Shown here in pieces: positions 1 to 7,245 of a stretch of DNA of 64,000 bases. Positions within the stretch are counted from its first letter, which is position 1. Every line of letters begins with the position of its first letter. The position numbers and the translations under genes were made by a program. Source of the stretch: Vreelandella boliviensis LC1 (GTDB lineage Bacteria > Pseudomonadota > Gammaproteobacteria > Pseudomonadales > Halomonadaceae); contig NZ_JH393258.1 in the NCBI RefSeq assembly GCF_000236035.1, positions 487,172-551,171 on the forward strand. The letters are read 5' to 3'. Under the pieces are notes generated by a model. That model was given only the letters and a program-made list of their open reading frames with translations. It did no database searches and was not told the DNA's origin.

Positions 1-353
1 AAAACGGTTACCTGCGTGTTCGTCATTGTGCTCAGGCGCGGGCGATTGAAAACGAGTGCTACGTGGTGCTCTGCGGCAGCGTCGGCAACCTGCCTTCGAT
101 TGAAAACCTGGATATCCAGTACGCCCAATCAGCGGTGTTCTCGCCGTCTGACTTTGCGTTCCCTCACGATGCGGTACTGGCCGAAACCACGCCTAATACC
201 GAGATGATCTTCTTCTCGGACTTGGATCTTACTCGCCTAACAGTAGTACGTGCCGAAGGTTCGGTGACCAACCTTAAAGACCGCCGCAAAGATCTGTTTG
301 ATCTACGCTGGCGCGACTGGTCGTGGAAATCGGGCGCGAATCTCGAAGAGTGA
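1..353 (+). CDS. Carbon-nitrogen hydrolase (nitrilase superfamily), C-terminal part, cut by window start
   Basis: The reading frame enters at base 3 and stops with TGA at 351-353, giving about 116 C-terminal residues. The segment RVRHCAQARAIENECYVV followed by GSVGNLP matches the region after the catalytic cysteine in nitrilase-superfamily amidases, where the Arg/Ala/Glu-rich helix precedes the last strands of the alpha-beta-beta-alpha fold. The tail (QYAQSAVFSPSDF, then a SVTNLKDRR segment) resembles the bifunctional GNAT/carbon-nitrogen hydrolase proteins of gammaproteobacteria, so the missing N-terminus may carry an acetyltransferase domain; that is inference. The substrate cannot be told. 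A strong hairpin follows at once, so this is the last gene of its transcript. Confidence 0.8.
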   Translation, partial: NGYLRVRHCAQARAIENECYVVLCGSVGNLPSIENLDIQYAQSAVFSPSDFAFPHDAVLAETTPNTEMIFFSDLDLTRLTVVRAEGSVTNLKDRRKDLFDLRWRDWSWKSGANLEE

Positions 354-368
354 AGTGACTCATGAACA

Positions 369-401
369 CAACAGCGCCGCCCAATTGGGCGGCGTTGTCT
401 T
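369..401 (+). terminator. Rho-independent terminator of the nitrilase-family gene
   Basis: A GC-rich inverted repeat (CGCCGCCC, AATT loop, GGGCGGCG) flanked by AAC/GTT extensions starts 15 bases after the stop codon and is followed by TGTCTTATG. The stem is perfect. The T-run is short, so termination efficiency is uncertain. Confidence 0.75.
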
Positions 402-411
402 ATGATGATCG

Positions 412-520
412 CATGTCATTGCGAGCGCTACCCCACATGTCATTGCGAGCGAAGCGAAGCAATCTCGGGGTTGTGGCCACCGCGGCATAGATTGCGTCGT
501 CGCAGGCTCCTCGCAATGAC
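412..520. repeat. Dispersed palindromic intergenic repeat (TCATTGCGAG family), locus 1
   Basis: About 110 bases between two genes hold two copies of TGTCATTGCGAGCG and a closing inverted half with AGATTGCGTCGTCGCAGG and CTCGCAATGAC. The whole can fold into a long hairpin. The same word family recurs at 23925-24106. Elements of this kind, whose translation reads CHCERSEAIS, are widespread between genes of Proteobacteria and are often mis-called as short proteins; a spurious 68-codon frame crosses this one. Their function is unknown; a non-autonomous mobile or REP-like origin is likely. Confidence 0.75.
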
Positions 521-539
521 AGTTAGGGCGTTGTGCAGT

Positions 540-839
540 TCAATCAGGCCAAACGAGGTGCGCAGGCACGCGGCCTTTGGCGTCGAACAGAATCCCCTCA
601 TCGCGTAGCTTACGATGTTGGCGCTCGGCACCACCGTGATCTGCAAGCTTCAAAGAAGATGCAATCACGCGATGCCAAGGCAACTGGTGGCCATCCGGCA
701 GGTGGCGCATCGCCGAACCTACCATGCGTGGGGTAGCGCCTTCGGTCATGGCAGCAATGCGGCCATAAGTGGTCACACGCCCCGGCGGAATCTGATCGAC
801 AATGGTGTAGATCTGTTCGAGCAGTTCCGGCCGCGCCAT
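540..839 (-). CDS. Alkyltransferase-like protein (ATL, MGMT family)
   Basis: The 99-residue protein matches the C-terminal DNA-binding half of O6-alkylguanine-DNA alkyltransferases: a winged helix with PPGRVTTYGRIAAM near residues 19-31 and the arginine-finger region TPRMVGSAMR at 36-45. The active-site motif PCHRV is replaced by PWHRV at residues 54-58, so the alkyl-accepting cysteine is missing. Members with this Trp are known as ATL proteins (E. coli YbaZ, fission yeast Atl1). They bind and flip O6-alkylguanine without repairing it and hand the lesion to nucleotide excision repair. Length and the changed motif fit ATL well. The gene seems monocistronic; the repeat at 412-520 lies beyond its 3' end. 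Confidence 0.92.
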   Translation of the reverse strand: MARPELLEQIYTIVDQIPPGRVTTYGRIAAMTEGATPRMVGSAMRHLPDGHQLPWHRVIASSLKLADHGGAERQHRKLRDEGILFDAKGRVPAHLVWPD

Positions 840-896
840 ATGATTATCCTTTTATTCCTTGCGAGTGCTTCAGAGCAAGTACTTCAGAGAACGTGC

Positions 897-1505
897 TTAA
901 AGCCCCTCAACCAGTTGATCGATCGCTTGGAAAGCTTCTTTGAGGGCTGCGTCGCGCTGCTGGTCACCCATATTCAAACCTTCAGCATAGACCACGTGGG
1001 TATCTTTAATTCCCATCAGACCCAGCATGGTTTTTAGGTGGGGCGTCTGGCTATCCATTTCGGTGCCTGCGTACTGACCACCGCGCGCTGCCAGAATAAT
1101 CGCGCGCTTGCCCTCTACCAACCCTTGCGGGCCATTTTCGGTATAGCGGAAGGTTTCACCGGCACGCAGTACTCGGTCAAACCACGCCTTCAGTTGCGAA
1201 GGAATTCCCAGGTTATACATCGGCACCGCAATCACCAGTACATCATTAGCATGCAGCTCAGCCAACAGTCCATCCGAGCGCGCGGCTAAAACCTGCTGAT
1301 CAGCGGTACGCTCTGCGTCCGCCACTTGCCAAGCACCTAGTTCACTAATATCCAAGTGGGGCAGCGCGTTCTTAACGACATCACGCTGGGTGACCTCAAT
1401 ACCATTACGGGCGTTAGCCTGTTCGATAAAGCGATTCGCCAGCGCATTGGATTGGCCATTTTCCGCCAGAATAGAAGAGGTAATAACTAGGGCACGGGTC
1501 GTCAT
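897..1505 (-). CDS. azoR: FMN-dependent NADH azoreductase
   Basis: This is a 202-residue flavodoxin-fold protein: ITSSILAENGQSN near the N-terminus binds the FMN phosphate, PMYNLGIPSQLKAWFDRV near residues 95-112 is the hallmark of AzoR, and AARGGQY near 140-146 is the second FMN loop. AzoR proteins reduce quinones and azo dyes with NADH by a two-electron mechanism and protect against thiol/quinone stress in the cytoplasm. I chose the ATG at 1505 because GGAG lies six bases upstream. The earlier in-frame ATG at 1517 overlaps that ribosome binding site. It is separated by about 200 bases from the symporter gene on the same strand. Confidence 0.95.
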   Translation of the reverse strand: MTTRALVITSSILAENGQSNALANRFIEQANARNGIEVTQRDVVKNALPHLDISELGAWQVADAERTADQQVLAARSDGLLAELHANDVLVIAVPMYNLGIPSQLKAWFDRVLRAGETFRYTENGPQGLVEGKRAIILAARGGQYAGTEMDSQTPHLKTMLGLMGIKDTHVVYAEGLNMGDQQRDAALKEAFQAIDQLVEGL

Positions 1506-1631
1506 TGAAAACTCCAAAATCGGATAGGGGAAGAAAGTATAACTATTCTACGGCGCTTCCCAAGAACCAAAAGCGCAACGTTTTCCGACTTACATTCGAT
1601 TAAATCGAATCATGCGACGGCCAATTAAAAA

Positions 1632-1661
1632 GCCCCGCGACGCAAAAATGCGAGGCGAGGC
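1632..1661 (-). terminator. Terminator of the alanine/Na+ symporter gene
   Basis: On the minus strand an imperfect stem (GCCTCGCCTCGCA pairing with TGCGTCGCGGGGC, two internal mismatches and one wobble, TTT loop) is followed by TTTTTAATTGG. It sits 45 bases after the symporter stop codon. Confidence 0.65.
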
Positions 1662-1706
1662 GCGGTCAGTGTATTAAATGGCTATAGCTCGGTTACTTCA
1701 GTTCAA

Positions 1707-3155
1707 TTACTTCTTGGGCCAAGCCTTTGGGTCAACCTTGTTAACCAACTTGGGGAAGCGGCTAGGATCAAATACTGGCTCTTTGCCCGCTTTCAACTGC
1801 TCTTCGTAGTCGCGGAACAGCGCAAAAGCCACTGGCGACAACATGAGAATAGCGACCAGGTTAATAATCGCCATCATCCCCATAGAGAGATCGGCGAAGT
1901 TCCAGATAGCCCCCAGGCTTGCCACTGAACCGACCATAATCATCGCCAGCACCGCCAGGCGATAAATCATCACGGCAACCGGGGCGCGGCGTCCGGCTAG
2001 ATACTCAATATTGGACTCGCCGTAGGAGTAGTTGGCAATCACCGAGGTAAACGCAAACAGCAGAATCGCCACCGCGATAAACATGCCGCCCCAATCGCCC
2101 ACATGGCTGGACAGCGCCATTTGGGTCAACTGAATGCCGTTGTTCTCCTCACCCGACATCAGCTCCGGTCCAGCCATAATGATGATGGCCGCCGTGGCCG
2201 TGCAGATCACTAGCGTATCCAGAAACACCCCAAGCATCTGAATAAAGCCCTGGGCAGCGGGATGATCTGGCCGCGTAGAGGCCGTGGCTGCCGCATTGGG
2301 TGCGGAGCCCATGCCCGCTTCATTTGAAAATAACCCGCGCTGAATACCGTTCATAATCGCCTGGGAAACCGCGTAGCCCACCGCGCCACCGGCCGCCTGC
2401 TCAAAGCCAAAAGCACTGCGCACAATGGTCATGATCGCTGCGGGCAAATCGCTGATATTTAAACCCACTACCACCAGCGCCAGCACCAAATAGAGCAATG
2501 CCATTAAGGGCACAACAAGCTCAGCCACCTTGGCTATCGACTTCAAGCCACCAAAGATGATCGGCGCCACAACGGCCATCAAGACTAACCCCATAGCCCA
2601 GGTGGGAATGGCAAATGCCTGTTCCATGGCCTGGGCGATAGAGTTGGCCTGAACGCTGTTAAACGCCAACCCAAAAGCAATAATCAAACAGATAGAGAAC
2701 AGCACAGCCAGCCAGCGCAGTCCCAGGCCACGCTCAATATAACGCGCAGGGCCGCCGCGGAAGGTGTTGTCGCCGTGGTCGGTTTTATACGCCTGGGCCA
2801 ATGTCGATTCCACAAAGCTGGTCGCCATCCCCACCATTGCGGTCATCCACATCCAGAAAATGGCCCCAGGGCCACCAAAATAAATAGCCACCGCGACACC
2901 CGCCAGGTTACCGGTGCCTACCCGGGCGGCCAGACTGGTTGAGAGCGCTTGAAACGAAGAGATACCGCCATTTGATTGGCGCGAGCTACGCAGCAGCTTA
3001 AACATATGGCCGAAATAGCGCAGTTGAATACCGCGGGTCATCACCGTGAAATAGAGGCCTGCACCAATCAGCAGGTAAATCAACACGCTGCCCCAGAGCA
3101 AGCCGTTGCCGCGATCCACCAGCGATGTCAGCAACGGAGGAAGAGTAAAGTCCAT
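1707..3155 (-). CDS. Sodium:alanine symporter, AGCS family
   Basis: A hydrophobic protein of 482 residues with about ten to eleven membrane segments. The region GGISSFQALSTSLAARVGTGN near residues 60-80 is the signature of the alanine/glycine:cation symporter family, and NAAATASTRPDHP plus the GLFSNEAGMGSAPN stretch in the middle are also diagnostic. It should import alanine or glycine with Na+ across the inner membrane, a fitting mode for a halophile. The frame opens further upstream, but the ATG at 3155 starts just before the first membrane segment and has AAGG about ten bases upstream, so I prefer it. A LysR gene ends 105 bases upstream on the same strand. Confidence 0.93.
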   Translation of the reverse strand: MDFTLPPLLTSLVDRGNGLLWGSVLIYLLIGAGLYFTVMTRGIQLRYFGHMFKLLRSSRQSNGGISSFQALSTSLAARVGTGNLAGVAVAIYFGGPGAIFWMWMTAMVGMATSFVESTLAQAYKTDHGDNTFRGGPARYIERGLGLRWLAVLFSICLIIAFGLAFNSVQANSIAQAMEQAFAIPTWAMGLVLMAVVAPIIFGGLKSIAKVAELVVPLMALLYLVLALVVVGLNISDLPAAIMTIVRSAFGFEQAAGGAVGYAVSQAIMNGIQRGLFSNEAGMGSAPNAAATASTRPDHPAAQGFIQMLGVFLDTLVICTATAAIIIMAGPELMSGEENNGIQLTQMALSSHVGDWGGMFIAVAILLFAFTSVIANYSYGESNIEYLAGRRAPVAVMIYRLAVLAMIMVGSVASLGAIWNFADLSMGMMAIINLVAILMLSPVAFALFRDYEEQLKAGKEPVFDPSRFPKLVNKVDPKAWPKK

Positions 3156-3260
3156 GAAAATCACGCCTTTTTTAAACAATGAAGGCGCATCATTTTTCAC
3201 GGCTGCACCAAAATGGCAAGAAAATTGGTAAAAAGTCTTTAAAACAGCAATAAACACTTA

Positions 3261-4124
3261 TCACATTGAATCACAAAGCCACCGCCACACCAGCGCGGCT
3301 TCGTCGCTAACGTGTCGCCGGCTAGGCCGCACCAGCCAGAAGCGTTCATCGCTGAGCACACTGAGTTCAAAAGGCGCCACTAAATCGTTACGTTGCTCCA
3401 TTAAGCGACGGTGGGTTAGCGCGATCCCCCCACTCTGGCTAGCGAGCGCCAGCGTCATCACCTGGTTATCACAAGTGAGCGACCAACACTGCGCTTCCAG
3501 GTGAGCAACCCCCGCTTCCTGCAGCCACCCCGGCCACCCCACGCCAAAGCCGACGGCGTGCAGCAGCGTATGTCCAGCCAGATCGCTCGGCGCATTTAGC
3601 GTCGCCGCCAATGCCTGCGAGCAAACAGGCAGTAGTTGCTCTTCGCCTAGCGGCTGCATCTCAACGCCCGTCCATTCCCCTTTGCCATAGCGAATTTCGA
3701 TATCTGCCCCTTCGGGGCCAAAGTCATCAGGCCAAATAGCACTCACCACGCGAATCGCCACCTGGGGGTGAGCCCGGTGGAAGGCAATTAAACGCTGTGC
3801 CAACCACGACTGCTGAATAACCGGTGTGGCACGCAGCGTCACCGGCTGCTCAGAGGTGCTACCAAAGACCTCCAGGGTGCCCTCACTAATACGCGCAAAA
3901 GCGTCGTGAATGCTCGGCAGCCACGCCTGCCCGGCGGGGGTGAGCGTCAAGCTGCGGGCATGGCGCACAAACAGCTTCTGCCCCACGCGGTCTTCCAACA
4001 GCCTTACGCGTTGGCTAATGGCCGCTTGAGTAACGCCCAGCTCATTGCCTGCGGCGGTAAAGCTCAAGGTGCGCGCCGCAGATTCAAAGGCTTGCAGCCA
4101 TAATAAAGGCGGTAGCTGGCTCAT
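3261..4124 (-). CDS. LysR-family transcriptional regulator (GcvA-like)
   Basis: The 287-residue protein has the N-terminal winged HTH at residues 5-65 (QAFESAARTLSFTAAGNELG, TQAAISQRVRLLE) and a C-terminal substrate-binding-like effector domain from about residue 90. The sequence style, with RATPVIQQSWLAQRL at the domain border, is that of GcvA-type LysR proteins. It is divergent from the dioxygenase gene at 4263, with 138 bases between the two starts, the usual position for a LysR controller, so it probably regulates that gene and the following binding protein in response to a quaternary-ammonium compound. That target is inferred from position only. Confidence 0.9.
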   Translation of the reverse strand: MSQLPPLLWLQAFESAARTLSFTAAGNELGVTQAAISQRVRLLEDRVGQKLFVRHARSLTLTPAGQAWLPSIHDAFARISEGTLEVFGSTSEQPVTLRATPVIQQSWLAQRLIAFHRAHPQVAIRVVSAIWPDDFGPEGADIEIRYGKGEWTGVEMQPLGEEQLLPVCSQALAATLNAPSDLAGHTLLHAVGFGVGWPGWLQEAGVAHLEAQCWSLTCDNQVMTLALASQSGGIALTHRRLMEQRNDLVAPFELSVLSDERFWLVRPSRRHVSDEAALVWRWLCDSM

Positions 4125-4262
4125 GAAAAAGTGACCTATAAATAAAATGACATCTTAGGGGTCAGATTAATCGTTTGTCACTGCCGTTGCTACTCCGCAT
4201 CCTAGACAGCATCTACGCACACCCCTTTTGTAATGCCGTTGAGGGAGCGAATCGGAGATTTA

Positions 4263-5444
4263 ATGAATAGTGCAGCACAGACCACACTAACGACACCTCA
4301 TTCCCACGCCCCAGAGATGGGCGAATTAAGTTCTTATCAAGCGGGCCCGATACTCACTCAAGCGATGCTTGTCCACCATGGCGTTGCCCTTGAGTGGCAA
4401 GATGGTCAACAGACCACCCTACCGCTGCTGTGGCTACGCGATCACTGCGCCTGCCCAGCCTGCCGTCATCCGCAGACCCGCGAAAGGCTCTACCTGCCGC
4501 TTGAACCCATCACAGAGCCACCCAGTGTTGCGCTTCAGGATGGGCACTTACACCTGACCTGGCAGGATGGTCATGTCAGTGCCTTTCATAGCGGCTGGCT
4601 TTATCAGCGCCGCCCGGAAGCCAAGCTAACTTCTGCCTTGCCCAACACCCAGCCATGGGTCGACCACTTCACTCCTGAGCGCATCCGCCATAGCGATTTT
4701 TTAACACCGCAGGGCGAAAAAGCCTGGCTAACCGCCATGTTACGCGACGGGCTGGCACTGATTACCGACGGCCCGCTGGTAGAAGAGGAAGTGAGTCGTT
4801 TAGCTGAGCGTATTGGGCCCCTGCGCGCCACCAATTTTGGCGCCCGTTTTGATGTGCGCTCCAAACCCAACCCCAATAACGCGGCCTATACCGCGGTAGG
4901 GTTGCCGCTGCATATCGATCTGCCCAACTGGCGCCAACCGCCAGACATTCAGTTGCTCTACTGCCTGCAAAACGGCGCCAGCGGCGGCGAGTCGCTGTTC
5001 GCCGATGGTGAGCGTGTTGTCGAAGCCCTGCGCCAACAAGACCCGGCTGCGCTGACCATTCTCAGCGAGACGCCCATCGATTTTCGCTTTCAGGATGAAA
5101 CCCACGATATATCTATGCGGGCGCCGGTGATCACCCTGGATAGTGCAGGCAACCTGCTCGAGATGCGCTTGAACAACTGGATTCGCGATGCCCTGCACCT
5201 GCCGGTAGAGCAGATGGACGCCTGGTACAGCGCCTACGCGTTACTGTGGAAGTTATTTCACAGCGAAGCACACCAGTTGGAGTTCACGCTTCGCCCAGGG
5301 CAGATGGTTGCCTTTGATAATCGCCGCGTACTTCACGGACGGCGCGAGTTCGATCCCAACAGCGGCGCACGCCATCTGCAGGGCACCTACTTAGACCGCG
5401 ATATGTTGGCTTCACGCCTTCGCGTGCTCGCCCGCAACGATTAA
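4263..5444 (+). CDS. Gamma-butyrobetaine dioxygenase-like Fe(II)/2-oxoglutarate oxygenase
   Basis: A 393-residue protein with the two-part layout of gamma-butyrobetaine/trimethyllysine dioxygenases. The N-terminal zinc-binding domain carries WLRDHCACPACRHP (about residues 61-75). The C-terminal TauD/TfdA-type domain has the metal ligands in LPLHIDLPN, a distal histidine in RVLHGRREF, and HLQGTYLDRD with the 2-oxoglutarate-binding arginine. Family members hydroxylate gamma-butyrobetaine to L-carnitine or a related trimethylated amine. The start at 4263 has GGAG five bases upstream, while an earlier ATG at 4233 has none. A periplasmic binding protein for betaine-like compounds follows after 60 bases. 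Exact substrate is not proven. Confidence 0.88.
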   Translation: MNSAAQTTLTTPHSHAPEMGELSSYQAGPILTQAMLVHHGVALEWQDGQQTTLPLLWLRDHCACPACRHPQTRERLYLPLEPITEPPSVALQDGHLHLTWQDGHVSAFHSGWLYQRRPEAKLTSALPNTQPWVDHFTPERIRHSDFLTPQGEKAWLTAMLRDGLALITDGPLVEEEVSRLAERIGPLRATNFGARFDVRSKPNPNNAAYTAVGLPLHIDLPNWRQPPDIQLLYCLQNGASGGESLFADGERVVEALRQQDPAALTILSETPIDFRFQDETHDISMRAPVITLDSAGNLLEMRLNNWIRDALHLPVEQMDAWYSAYALLWKLFHSEAHQLEFTLRPGQMVAFDNRRVLHGRREFDPNSGARHLQGTYLDRDMLASRLRVLARND

Positions 5445-5504
5445 CGCGGCACTCATTTATTTAACAACAACACCCACCTGACAAAAACCTAGCAAGGAGA
5501 TCGT

Positions 5505-6443
5505 ATGACACACCTTAAACCTCTCGCCTCTGGCATTGCCCTCGCTACCACCGCGCTATTCGCATCGACAGCTCAAGCCGACGACCAAACCCTCGATTTT
5601 GGTGTGCCCGCCTGGCCCGGCATTACGGTAAAAAGCGCTATTGCAGAACAGCTATTGAACCCTCTGGGCTACGAAACCAGCACCCAGGAAATCGGCCTGC
5701 AGGTGATTTATCAAGGTATCGAGAGCGGCGATATCGACGCCTTCCTAGGCGCTTGGCTGCCCGCCCAGCGGGAAATGTTCGATCCCCGCAAGGAGTCCGG
5801 TGTGCTGATTGACGTGGCGAATAACGTCGATGGCGCGCAAATGACCCTGGCTGTGCCGGAATATCTGTATGAGAGTGGTATTCAGAGCTTTGCTGATTTA
5901 GATGAAAACCGCGACCAGTTCGACGGTGAGATCTATGGCTTCGGCGCGGGCTCCGCTGCCAGCGAGATTCTCCACAATGCCATTGATAACGACACCTGGG
6001 GATTAGGTGACTGGCAGGTAGTTGATACTAGTGAAGTGGGCATGCTATCCGCTGCACGTGATGCAATCTCTCGCCAAGAGCCAATTGTCTGGGTAGGCTG
6101 GACGCCCCACTGGATGAACCTTGAACTGCCCATGCGTTACCTGGAAGATCCTCAAGACCTATTCGGTGAGAACAATGGTGAAAGCGATGTGTTGACGCTA
6201 TTGCGCAGTGACTACGCTGAAGCCAACCCCAATGTGGTGACGTTCTTTGAGCAATTCACCTTCACTGCTGAAGAGCAGAGCTGGATGATTCAGGCCTATG
6301 GCCAGGAAGAGCAAGCACTTGCCGACGTCGCCGAACAGTGGATCAACGACCACCCAGAGCGCATTGAAGCCATGCTCGCAGACATCACCACCACCGAGGG
6401 TGACCCCGCTTGGCCTGTCATTGAAGCCCAGTTCAACAACTAA
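5505..6443 (+). CDS. Periplasmic substrate-binding protein for choline/betaine/carnitine type ligands (OpuAC family)
   Basis: The 312-residue protein has a clear Sec signal peptide (cut likely after STAQA near residue 25) and the OpuAC fold. Aromatic cage residues typical of quaternary-amine binders are visible: PAWPG near 36-40, GAWLPAQ near 84-90 and WVGWTPHWMN near 198-207. It should deliver a quaternary ammonium compound to an ABC permease, but no permease or ATPase gene is next to it, so the partner is elsewhere. Placement right after a gamma-butyrobetaine-dioxygenase-like gene suggests carnitine or gamma-butyrobetaine as ligand. The protein is strongly acidic, as expected for a periplasmic protein of a halophile. 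A good AAGGAG lies upstream of the start. Confidence 0.92.
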   Translation: MTHLKPLASGIALATTALFASTAQADDQTLDFGVPAWPGITVKSAIAEQLLNPLGYETSTQEIGLQVIYQGIESGDIDAFLGAWLPAQREMFDPRKESGVLIDVANNVDGAQMTLAVPEYLYESGIQSFADLDENRDQFDGEIYGFGAGSAASEILHNAIDNDTWGLGDWQVVDTSEVGMLSAARDAISRQEPIVWVGWTPHWMNLELPMRYLEDPQDLFGENNGESDVLTLLRSDYAEANPNVVTFFEQFTFTAEEQSWMIQAYGQEEQALADVAEQWINDHPERIEAMLADITTTEGDPAWPVIEAQFNN

Positions 6444-6488
6444 TCACACGTTGATGAGCTATTGCGCTTAGTATAAAAGCGTCTTCAT

Positions 6489-6533
6489 CCCATCGGACTG
6501 CTGGCGTATGCTAGCGCTCTTTTAACCGATGGG
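6489..6533 (+). promoter_or_regulatory. Inverted repeat that overlaps the ribosome binding site of the VTT gene
   Basis: CCCATCGG at 6489-6496 pairs with CCGATGGG at 6526-6533, whose last bases form the GGGAG ribosome binding site for the ATG at 6541. The 29-base loop contains GCTAGC-type pairing. Such a fold could limit translation or mark the end of the upstream transcript. The pairing is seen; the regulatory role is a guess. Confidence 0.35.
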
Positions 6534-6540
6534 AGTGGGC

Positions 6541-7245
6541 ATGTCGCGGACATTGAGCAAGGGCGTTGGCCTGCTGGTAGTCGTCGTGCTACTCGGCATT
6601 ATGTGGCATTTGCTACAGCGCTACGACCTACTGACCCAGGCGCGCCTTAGCGAGTATATCGGTTACATTCGCCAGTGGCGTACCGCGCCCTGGATGTTTG
6701 CCGCGGTAATGGTCACTTACGCCAGCGCCTTGCTGGTGATGTTTCCACTTAGCCTAATGGTAGTAGTAACAGGCTTATTGTTTGGCCCGATCTGGGGGCT
6801 GGCGTACGCCACGCTGGGTACATTAACCTCATCGATTGTGTCTTACTGGGTAGGCCGCTGGCTGGGCCGCGAGGCACTTATGCGCTACGGCGGACGCCAT
6901 CTGCGCGGTCTCTCCGGCTACTTGTCCCGACGTGGCATCCGGACAATGACGGTGATTAACCTGCTGCCGCTCGCCCCATTCACGCTCACCAATATGCTGG
7001 CGGGCGCTTTTCACCTTAAGTTTCGCGACTATATGATCGGCTCCACCCTGGGCATCGTGCCGGGGCTGGCAGCAGTGATTTTATTGGGTAGTCAGTTAGG
7101 CGCGCTTTTTACCGCAGCCTCATCCAAAGATCTCATCCTAGCGGGCGTTGGGCTCGCCGCCGGGGTTGGCCTATTAATAGGCCTCAAGCGCTATGCCAAC
7201 CGCCGTCAAGCGGCAAAAAAACAACCTCACCGCGAAGGCGAGTGA
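6541..7245 (+). CDS. VTT-domain (TVP38/TMEM64, DedA-superfamily) membrane protein
   Basis: The 234-residue protein has about six membrane segments and the VTT pattern: FPLSLMVVVTGLLFGPIWG, then TSSIVSYWVGRWLGR, then NLLPLAPFTLTNMLAGAFHL. Related bacterial proteins are thought to move lipids (undecaprenyl phosphate or phosphatidylethanolamine carriers) or affect membrane energetics; the role of this subgroup is unsettled. I moved the start from 6529 to 6541 because GGGAG sits five bases before the second ATG. Its end overlaps the end of the convergent glycosyltransferase gene by 19 bases, so transcription of the two runs head-on. Confidence 0.88.
   Translation: MSRTLSKGVGLLVVVVLLGIMWHLLQRYDLLTQARLSEYIGYIRQWRTAPWMFAAVMVTYASALLVMFPLSLMVVVTGLLFGPIWGLAYATLGTLTSSIVSYWVGRWLGREALMRYGGRHLRGLSGYLSRRGIRTMTVINLLPLAPFTLTNMLAGAFHLKFRDYMIGSTLGIVPGLAAVILLGSQLGALFTAASSKDLILAGVGLAAGVGLLIGLKRYANRRQAAKKQPHREGE

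Noticed and set aside
402..608. Open frame of 68 codons beginning MMIACHCERYPTCHCERSEA
   Set aside because: It is a translation of the palindromic intergenic repeat; such CHCERSEA frames are artefacts.
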